Origin: GCA-2690565 sp002457235
GTDB lineage: Bacteria > Verrucomicrobiota > Verrucomicrobiia > Opitutales > Coraliomargaritaceae
Direction of reading: 5' to 3'
DNA length: 23,390 nt
Assembly (NCBI GenBank): GCA_045565695.1
Contig: JBJLEZ010000004.1
Coordinates: forward strand, 1-23,390
Below the pieces are notes generated by a model that saw only the letters and a program-made list of their open reading frames with translations, ran no database searches and had not been told where the DNA came from. The translations under genes were made by a program, and so were the position numbers. Of the stretch, positions 17,164 to 23,390 are shown piece by piece (the stretch's first letter is position 1; each line of letters opens with the position of its first letter).

Positions 17164-18213
17164 ATGATGAGCGAAAAAAACCCAAAATGCACCATTGCTG
17201 TGGATGTAATGGGTAGCGACAAAGGCCCGACTGAGTTTATTCGTGCCTTGATCTATCTAAAGAGCAAAAATACTTTACGCTCTGACCTAATCTTAGTCGG
17301 TCAAAAAAAATTACTTGAACGTTTAATTTCTGTAAAAAAGAAAGAAATTCAAACCGAACGCCTTAGAATTGTAGATGCAACAGAAGTCATCGGGATGGAG
17401 GAAAAACCTATCCTTGCACTTAAGAAAAAAAAGAATTCTTCCATGCTTAAGGCCATTGAATTGGTTAAGAATAATGAAGCAGGTGCTATGGTGAGCTGCG
17501 GAAACACCGGAGCCATGATGGCAGGAGGCACTATTCGATTACGCCCAATTGAAGGAATTGGTAGACCCGCACTCGCCGCTATTATTCCAAGTAAGAAAAA
17601 CCCATTTGTTTTTCTAGATGTTGGAGCGAATCCCGAAGCAGATCCTACCAATTTAATGCATAATGCCATACTTGGGAAACATTATGCTCAAGCTCGTTTA
17701 AACATTGAACACCCTAGAGTTGGACTTCTTACCATCGGTACTGAACAAGGAAAAGGCACTCCTAATATAGCGAAAACCCACGAATATTTATCGAAGCTCG
17801 ATGGGATTATCAACTATGTTGGCTTAATCGAAGGCTTTCAATTATTTGACGGCGATATTGATGTTGTTGTCTGTGATGGATTTGTTGGCAATGTCTTACT
17901 AAAAAGCTCTGAATCACTCTTTTCATTTATCGGGGACACTATTAAAAAAGAATTGGTTCGTAATATAAAAAGAAAAATTGGAGCGGTGCTTTCTGCATCT
18001 GCATTTAAGGACATGAAATCTCAGCTCAATCCAGATGATCGCTCAGGTGCTCCATTACTCGGGCTCAATGGAAATATCATTAAGTCCCATGGTTCATCAA
18101 ATGATGTTGCCATCGCGAGTTCAATAATTGCCGCTCAAACAATTGTCGAATGTGATATCATTGACGGAATAAAATCCGATATTCTTCTCGCAAATAAAAA
18201 AATTGAAGCTTAA
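17164..18213 (+). CDS. plsX: Phosphate acyltransferase PlsX
   Basis: This 349-residue protein is PlsX, which makes acyl-phosphate from acyl-ACP for phospholipid synthesis through PlsY. The N-terminal motif IAVDVMGSDKGPTEFIRAL, the VSCGNTGAMMAGG loop, FLDVGANPEADP, GLLTIGTEQGKG and VVCDGFVGNVLLKSSE are the conserved family blocks in the right order, and the length is normal. It is a cytoplasmic, peripherally membrane-associated enzyme. It lies between rpmF and fabH, as in many bacteria, which supports the assignment. Two adjacent ATG codons occur at the start; the first (17164) and second (17167) are equally plausible. Confidence 0.97.
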   Translation: MMSEKNPKCTIAVDVMGSDKGPTEFIRALIYLKSKNTLRSDLILVGQKKLLERLISVKKKEIQTERLRIVDATEVIGMEEKPILALKKKKNSSMLKAIELVKNNEAGAMVSCGNTGAMMAGGTIRLRPIEGIGRPALAAIIPSKKNPFVFLDVGANPEADPTNLMHNAILGKHYAQARLNIEHPRVGLLTIGTEQGKGTPNIAKTHEYLSKLDGIINYVGLIEGFQLFDGDIDVVVCDGFVGNVLLKSSESLFSFIGDTIKKELVRNIKRKIGAVLSASAFKDMKSQLNPDDRSGAPLLGLNGNIIKSHGSSNDVAIASSIIAAQTIVECDIIDGIKSDILLANKKIEA

Positions 18214-18254
18214 TACTTGAGATAAATCTATCCAAAAAAATTTAATCATAGGCA

Positions 18255-19238
18255 ATGACAGCATCCATTATTTTAGGAACAGGTTCCTACACTCCTGAGA
18301 AAGTTATAACTAACGATGATATGTCAAAAATTGTTGATACCTCAGATGAATGGATCAAAACGAGAACTGGAATTTGCCAGCGGCGATTTGCCGCAGATAA
18401 CGAGGCAAGCAGCGATATGGCCATGAAGGCAGCCAGTAAGGCTATTGAAAACGCAGGCATAGACAAAAACTCGATTGATTGCATCATCGTGGCAACAATG
18501 ACGCCCGATATGCCTTTCCCTTCAACTTCCTGCATTTTACAACATAAGATGGGGCTTCCTAATATCACAGCATTTGATATTCAAGCCGCTTGTTCAGGCT
18601 TTATTTATGCCCTCAATATTGCCAACACGATGATCTTATCTAAACAGTATAAAACTGTTTTGATCGTAGGTGCTGAAAAATTAAGCAGTATCTTAGATTT
18701 TCAAGACCGCACTACTTGCGTTCTTTTTGGAGATGGAGCCAGTGCTGCAATTCTCACACAAAGCAATGATTCAAATATTGGCATATTGCACACAGATACG
18801 GGTGCAGATGGTGAGACTCCTGAATTACTTTACCAACCTGCTGGCGGTTCCGCCATACCTCCATCTATCGATACAATTAATAACCGTTTGCACTTTCTTA
18901 AAATGAACGGTAAAGAAATATTCAAAAAAGCCGTTCGTGTCATGGGTCAGTCGTGCATCAAGTCGCTTGAAGCCTGTAACTTAACTGCGAAGGATATTGA
19001 CTTAGTTATTCCACACCAAGCTAACATGCGCATCATCGAAAGTTTAGCCAAACGTTTAGAAATTCCTCTAGATAAATTTCACAATAACCTCAACCTATAT
19101 GGCAATACGTCTGCAGCTTCTATCGGTATTGCTCTTGATGAAGCAATACGGGCAAATCGCATTAAAAAAGGAGACCGCATTCTTCTTGTTGCATTTGGCG
19201 CAGGCCTAACTTGGGGTTCTCAAATAATTCAATGGTAA
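18255..19238 (+). CDS. fabH: 3-oxoacyl-ACP synthase III
   Basis: FabH condenses acetyl-CoA with malonyl-ACP to start fatty-acid synthesis. This 327-residue protein contains the thiolase-fold landmarks: TSDEWIKTRTGI near the N-terminus, the active-site Cys113 in IQAACSGFIYAL, His254 in VIPHQANMRI, and Asn284 in NLYGNTSAAS, giving the full Cys-His-Asn triad. The C-terminal GDRILLVAFGAGLTWG is also typical. It begins 41 bp after plsX. Its TAA stop overlaps the ATG of the following BamD-like gene by one base (TAATG at 19236-19240), suggesting translational coupling between the lipid-synthesis and outer-membrane assembly genes. Confidence 0.97.
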   Translation: MTASIILGTGSYTPEKVITNDDMSKIVDTSDEWIKTRTGICQRRFAADNEASSDMAMKAASKAIENAGIDKNSIDCIIVATMTPDMPFPSTSCILQHKMGLPNITAFDIQAACSGFIYALNIANTMILSKQYKTVLIVGAEKLSSILDFQDRTTCVLFGDGASAAILTQSNDSNIGILHTDTGADGETPELLYQPAGGSAIPPSIDTINNRLHFLKMNGKEIFKKAVRVMGQSCIKSLEACNLTAKDIDLVIPHQANMRIIESLAKRLEIPLDKFHNNLNLYGNTSAASIGIALDEAIRANRIKKGDRILLVAFGAGLTWGSQIIQW

Positions 19239-20272
19239 TGAAAATAAAATTCTTACGAATCAATCCACTTTTACTGATACTTTTATCCATTACTTGCTTT
19301 CACTCGAATGCAATTGCTAGTTTAAATCCACTAAACTGGTTTTCAAGTAAAGATGGCACTTCAGAGGTCATTAAAATTGAAAACGACAACGAAAAAGGGA
19401 CGAAGCAACTAGTCAAAAAGTTAGCAAAGTCTAAAGCTAAAGGAAACGAAAAGGCTCAACAAAAAATCTATAAAAAAATATTAAGAAATCACCCAAGAGC
19501 CTCTATTGCTAAAGAAGCTGCATACAATCGAGGTGTTTACCTTTTCAACAAAGCAAAATGGAAAGATTCTTTTCAGGCATTCAGTATCCTTAAACAATAT
19601 CATCCAGAATTTTCACAACTTGATGAAGTCATTGAATTACAATTTCAATGTGCCGAAAACTTAATGAATCAAGAAAAGAAACAAGCTTTTGGCTTTAAAA
19701 GTTCTGCAACTTACAACACTGAATCGATTCCTTTGTTTATCGCTTACGCCAAACTCTTCCCTTTCAATAAAAATGCACCTTTAGCATTACTTTATTCAGC
19801 AAAGGTTTCCCAAAGTGATAAAGAATACGAAATTGCTGTAGTTTCTTTAAAAGAGCTCATCAATAGTTATCCAAGTAGCGAGCACACAGCCGAAGCTTAC
19901 TTTTTAATCGCTCATATTTATTCAGAATTCATTAAAGGCCCTGAATATGATCTAGAATCCACCCGTGAAGCCATCCGATATTGTGAAGATTTCATTGCCT
20001 TATATCCTAAACATGAAGACATCGGAACTATTGAAGTCTTATACGAAAGAATGCTAAATGCATTAGCTACTAATAGAGTACTCTTAGCAGATTACTACTA
20101 CTTTAATAAACGAGATAACGTAGCTGCCATAATCTTTTATAACGAAGCCATCACGCTAGCCCCAAATTCTCAAGCTGCGATCGAAGCTCAAGAAAGACTC
20201 GATGCAATTGATATGGGCATCCGTCCTACCACTGGCGGAAACTTCATTAAAAAACTCTTTTTTATTAAATAA
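19238..20272 (+). CDS. BamD-like outer-membrane assembly TPR protein
   Basis: The preferred start is the ATG at 19238, which overlaps the fabH stop (TAATG) and is directly followed by a signal-peptide-like stretch (MKIKFLRINPLLLILLSITC...ASLNP). In-frame ATGs at 19232 and 19211 lie inside fabH and are less likely. The resulting 344-residue protein has a charged Lys-rich linker (about 55-80) followed by helical repeats: KKILRNHPRASIAKEAAYNRGVYLFN, YAKLFPFNKNAPLALLYSA, LINSYPSSEHTAEAYFLIAHIYSEF and IALYPKHEDI. This alternation resembles BamD/YfiO, the TPR component of the beta-barrel assembly machine. A cysteine at residue 20 could be a lipidation site but the lipobox is poor. Assignment rests on repeat pattern, export and context, not on a specific signature. 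Confidence 0.75.
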   Translation: MKIKFLRINPLLLILLSITCFHSNAIASLNPLNWFSSKDGTSEVIKIENDNEKGTKQLVKKLAKSKAKGNEKAQQKIYKKILRNHPRASIAKEAAYNRGVYLFNKAKWKDSFQAFSILKQYHPEFSQLDEVIELQFQCAENLMNQEKKQAFGFKSSATYNTESIPLFIAYAKLFPFNKNAPLALLYSAKVSQSDKEYEIAVVSLKELINSYPSSEHTAEAYFLIAHIYSEFIKGPEYDLESTREAIRYCEDFIALYPKHEDIGTIEVLYERMLNALATNRVLLADYYYFNKRDNVAAIIFYNEAITLAPNSQAAIEAQERLDAIDMGIRPTTGGNFIKKLFFIK

Positions 20273-20280
20273 ATCTCTAC

Positions 20281-20829
20281 ATGCAATTTCGCACAACATT
20301 GACTTTATTTCTGACACTACTTTGGACGCTTGGTTCTTGTAGCTGTACACATTATTCTGTAATCCCGACAGATGCGGCTCCTTTCAAAACTATTTATGTA
20401 CACACAATTGCAAACCAAGGTTTTGCTCCTAATGTCCATACCCTCTTTCAAAATCAAATTAGACAGACAATTCTTAGAGATAATCGATTGACCCTTGCGA
20501 AAAATCCACAAGAGTGTGATACACAACTATTTATAACTATAGAGAAATATTACAGAAACACAAATACTCGCTCAAGTGTAGATGCCGGTCGCTCTAACTC
20601 TCTCAGCCTTAATTTAACCATTTTGGTATCTTTATATGATAACCAAACAAAGTCTTATTTACTTAAAAATACGCCAATCGGTAGCAACGAATCTCTATTT
20701 TTTGATCCGGTTGAAACTTCGGTAAACCATCGAGAAATGGAATATCAAATACTTCCTAAAATTACCAAAGATTTATCTCAAAACATTCTTGAGCTAATTT
20801 TAAGTGATTGGACAGTAGCGGTTGAATAA
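20281..20829 (+). CDS. LptE-like outer-membrane lipoprotein
   Basis: This 182-residue protein has a short hydrophobic signal with a lipobox-like LGSC (Cys20; another Cys at 22), so it is probably a lipoprotein. The mature part has a TIYVHTIANQGFAPNVHTLFQNQIRQTILRDNRLTLA segment followed by a beta-rich region. This layout (a conserved strand, a helix predicted to contact LptD, then paired strands) is the one seen in LptE-like LPS-assembly proteins of several non-proteobacterial phyla. It starts 8 bp after the BamD-like gene, consistent with an outer-membrane biogenesis pair. Sequence conservation in LptE is weak, so the call is an inference. Its stop codon ends exactly where the convergent hisI stop codon begins. 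Confidence 0.7.
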   Translation: MQFRTTLTLFLTLLWTLGSCSCTHYSVIPTDAAPFKTIYVHTIANQGFAPNVHTLFQNQIRQTILRDNRLTLAKNPQECDTQLFITIEKYYRNTNTRSSVDAGRSNSLSLNLTILVSLYDNQTKSYLLKNTPIGSNESLFFDPVETSVNHREMEYQILPKITKDLSQNILELILSDWTVAVE

Positions 20830-21240
20830 TTAAATGAATTCAAGAGAATTTGTATCCGTAATTTTCCGGTAGTAGCACCCTTCTCTTGTTTCGCCATCTT
20901 CATTTTTTGTATGGCAAGCACCTTTCCCTTGAGGAATCACTCGGTACAAGATAGAATTCTGTTCACAATTCACTCGAATTTCCTCCAATTTTAAAAAGTC
21001 ACCACTTGTTTTACCTTTGATCCAGAGCTCGTTTCGACTCGTACTCCAAAAAGTTGCCATACCCGTTTCTTGAGCTGTCTTCAATGCCAGCTCATTAACA
21101 TATCCTAGGATTAAGACTTCTCCTGTCTCCGCATTTTGTGCTACCGCAGGAAGTACATCTGCCCCACATTGTGCAATTTTTAGCAACTTTTTAAAATCAA
21201 GATCTAAAGTATTTCCTTCTTCTAAATTATAATGACTCAT
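20830..21240 (-). CDS. hisI: Phosphoribosyl-AMP cyclohydrolase
   Basis: This 136-residue protein fits HisI, the histidine-biosynthesis enzyme that opens the purine ring of phosphoribosyl-AMP. Family features in order are PAVAQNAETGEVLILGYVNELAL (31-53), TFWSTSRNELWIKGKTSGDFL (63-83), and three cysteines at 92, 109 (GACHT) and 122 (GCYYR) placed as the zinc ligands usually are. The metal-binding D-C-D-x-D motif reads N-C-E-Q-N here (91-95), and there is a short insertion between the last two cysteines. It is a stand-alone HisI without the HisE domain. It is transcribed away from the transketolase gene, and no other his gene is in the window. Confidence 0.88.
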   Translation of the reverse strand: MSHYNLEEGNTLDLDFKKLLKIAQCGADVLPAVAQNAETGEVLILGYVNELALKTAQETGMATFWSTSRNELWIKGKTSGDFLKLEEIRVNCEQNSILYRVIPQGKGACHTKNEDGETREGCYYRKITDTNSLEFI

Positions 21241-21331
21241 AAATGCGGATAGAGTATTTAAAGGTTGAGTCGAGTAAAGAAATAAGCATTAAAATAACAA
21301 TAAATACTACAAAACCTTAAAAAAACCTTTA

Positions 21332-23322
21332 ATGAGTGATACAATAAGAAACGAAGTGGCTAACCAAGCAAGAGGCTTAGCAATTGATGCAGTACATAAA
21401 TGCAGTTCAGGACACCTGGGATTACCTTTAGGAGCCGCCGAAGTTGGGGCTTCATTGTTTTCAACCGGGCTCAACTTTGACCCGAAAAATCCTCAATGGC
21501 TTAACCGCGATCGATTCATCTTATCCGCCGGCCACGGATCGATGTTCTTATACTCATGGCTTCACATTTCTGGATATGATTTAGATTTGGAAGAATTGAA
21601 AAAATTCAGAGTCCTTCATTCTCAGACTCCAGGACACCCGGAATATGGAGAAACCGCAGGCGTTGAAGCAACGACTGGTCCTCATTAGGACAAGGCGTAG
21701 GAAACGCAGTAGGATACGCACTTTCTGGCAAAGAAAGCTTCAAGCCGTTACAACACAAAGGATCATAAAATTTTTGATCAGCCATGTAATAGCTTTGATG
21801 GGCGATGGCTGCTTTCAGGAAGGAGTGGCCAGAGAGGCTATTTCATTCGCGGGCCATAATAAATTGGATAACCTAATTCTTAATCTATGACTACAATGAG
21901 GTCACACTCGATGCAATGGCCGACCAGTCTCAAAGTGAAGACGCTCCTGCCTTCTTCAAAGCTCAAGGATTTGAAGTATTTGATATTGATGGACACTCCC
22001 TTACATGCAATTGATGAAGCGAGTCAAGCCAAGCGAAAGCAAATGATAACGGACAACCCAAAATTATCTTAGCTCGAACAACCATCGCAAAAGGAATTCC
22101 TGAAGTCGAAGGAACTGCTGGAGGTCACGGTGAAGGTGGAGCTAAATTTGCTGAGGCAGCAAAAAAAGGATTAGGGCTTCCTGAGGAATCTTTCTACCTT
22201 TCAGATGAAGTTAAATCTTATTTCCAAAATTTAGCTGGAGAACGAGCAAAAGCCAAAGCTGAGTGGGATACTCTTTTTGCAGAATGGGGAACTAAAAACC
22301 CTGAACTTTTAAATGAGCTAAATGACCGCAATAAGGAATATACATTCGATGAACTATCTAATATGATTCCCGAGTTCACTCCTGAAAGTGCGAACGGTGC
22401 ATCAAGAGCTTCTGGAGGAGTTGTATATAATGCATTAGCTAAAAGTATTCCAAATATCATCACTGGTTCCGCCGACTTATTTGGTTCCACTAAAAATTAC
22501 CTGAAAGATGGGGGCGACTTTTCTCCTGAAAATCTAGATGGAAGAAATATATGGTTTGGAATCAGAGAACATGCAATGGGCGCTATTTGCAATGGTGTCA
22601 CCTATGATGGATTATTTAAAATCAGTGGAGCTACATTTATGGTATTTGCAGATTACTTACGCCCTTCCATTCGATTAGCTTCTTTATCTGGACTTCCAGT
22701 GACTTATATTTTCACACATGACTCAGTTGGTGTTGGCGAAGATGGACCGACACACCAGCCAGTTGAAACGGTAAGTGGACTTAGAGTAATTCCAAATTTA
22801 GATGTTATTCGTCCCGGAGATGCTGAAGAAGTTGCTGGTGCTTTTATTGCTGCTCAATCCAGAAAAGATGGACCGACTGCTATTATACTTTCTCGACAAG
22901 GTATAGAATCTGTATCCTCACGATCAGCTAAAGAGCGAAGACTCGGGCTTCAAAAAGGTGCTTATATAACTCATAAAGAAACCAGTGATTTAGACTTAAT
23001 TATAATGGCAACTGGTTCAGAGTTGCCTCATGCGATAAAAGCCGCACAAGAAATTGGTTCAGGAGTACGGGTTGTGTCTATTCCATGTTTTGAAAGATTT
23101 GAAAAACAATCTATTGAATATAAAGAAGGCATTCTTCCACCTTCTTGCACAAAACGAATTGCGATAGAGGCGGGTGTTTCTGACACATGGTTCAGATACC
23201 TCGGGAGCGAAGGTAAAGCTATATGCATAGACCAATTTGGTATGTCTGCACCTGGAAATACTGTAATGAAAGAATTAGGTATCTCTGTAGAAAATATCGT
23301 ATCGGTTGCATCTAAATTATAA
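21332..23322 (+). pseudogene. tkt: Transketolase with six apparent frameshifts
   Basis: Transketolase moves two-carbon units between sugar phosphates in the pentose phosphate pathway using thiamine diphosphate. The frame opens at ATG 21332 (KCSSGHLGLPLGAAEVG) and breaks after EATTGP at about 21683. The next coherent segments are LGQGVGNAVGYALS, AKKASSRYNTKDHKIFDQ, HVIALMGDGCFQEGVAREA (cofactor motif), IYDYNEVTLDAMADQSQ...DGHSL, HAIDEASQA and AKANDNGQPKIILAR. They lie in different frames, with shifts near 21683, 21728, 21782, 21882, 22003 and 22031. From about 22033 to the stop at 23322 the frame is unbroken, including RNIWFGIREHAMGA and HDSVGVGEDGPTHQP. Removing eight bases (2+1+1+1+1+2) gives exactly 660 residues, the usual family length. 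As written it cannot be translated as one protein. Confidence 0.85.
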
Positions 23323-23390
23323 CTGTATTTATAAAGATATATGGTTGAAGTTGGACTCAATTATATTTATATAAATCAATTATGCTAATT

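Noticed and set aside
21241..21331. AAAGGTT/AACCTTT inverted match and repeated AACCTT between hisI and tkt
   Set aside because: The motifs are short and AT-rich and about 58 bases apart, so chance occurrence is likely. No operator consensus or riboswitch fold is recognisable.
21332..23322. Programmed frameshifting as the explanation for the transketolase frame breaks
   Set aside because: Six shifts without a shared slippery heptamer, stop-codon context or structured stimulator do not resemble any known programmed site. Sequence error or recent decay is simpler, though read data are needed.
23028..23360. 110-residue minus-strand open frame at the end of tkt
   Set aside because: It mirrors the C-terminal coding sequence of transketolase, extends only slightly beyond it and has no recognisable features.
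23323..23390. AT-rich palindrome downstream of tkt as a terminator or promoter
   Set aside because: ATTTATATAAAT is a simple A/T palindrome with no GC stem, and the sequence ends shortly after.
1..23390. CRISPR arrays, insertion sequences, prophage or tRNA genes
   Set aside because: No regularly spaced repeats, transposase or integrase motifs, or tRNA-like cloverleaf sequences were noticed while reading the window.

Overview
This AT-rich window most likely comes from a Gram-negative, polysaccharide-degrading bacterium, probably marine and of the PVC group (Verrucomicrobiota, perhaps the Opitutae/Puniceicoccales side). The evidence is several secreted sulfatases of the iduronate-2-sulfatase-like type, one with a C-terminal Ig/cadherin-like domain; outer-membrane biogenesis genes (BamD-like, LptE-like) downstream of rpmF-plsX-fabH; and almost no recognisable Shine-Dalgarno sequences. 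The taxon is an inference, since no 16S rRNA gene is present.

Positions 1-9056 (minus strand) hold a tightly packed, apparently single operon of six exported enzymes, read from about 9056 down to the window edge. In transcription order they are a frameshifted sulfatase, a GH10 xylanase-type hydrolase, a second-family sulfatase, a second GH10, and two tandem paralogous sulfatases, the last cut by the window end. Intergenic distances are 19, -11, 14, 10 and 14 bp. The combination of four sulfatases with two GH10 enzymes suggests breakdown of a sulfated xylan or xylan-like algal polysaccharide. No SusC/SusD pair, transporter, regulator or formylglycine-generating enzyme is visible in the window.

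Positions 9238-11872 (plus strand) carry galM (aldose 1-epimerase), a BaiN/HI0933-type flavoprotein and a small unrecognised ORF. Positions 11889-15799 (minus strand) carry trpD, glmM and a cytoplasmic TPR protein in that transcription order. Positions 15886-20829 (plus strand) are envelope and lipid housekeeping: uppP with an unusual exported N-terminal extension, rpmF, plsX, fabH, a BamD-like lipoprotein-assembly/TPR protein and an LptE-like lipoprotein. hisI follows on the minus strand, its stop codon directly abutting that of the LptE-like gene.

Positions 21332-23322 (plus strand) encode a transketolase whose reading frame is interrupted six times within about 350 bp, although every segment still reads as good transketolase. 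Removing eight bases restores a 660-residue protein. Together with one similar single-base lesion in the first sulfatase, this points to sequence error, very recent decay or, less likely, a recoding phenomenon. No stretch longer than about 200 bp lacks a gene. No rRNA, tRNA, CRISPR array, insertion sequence or integrase was seen.
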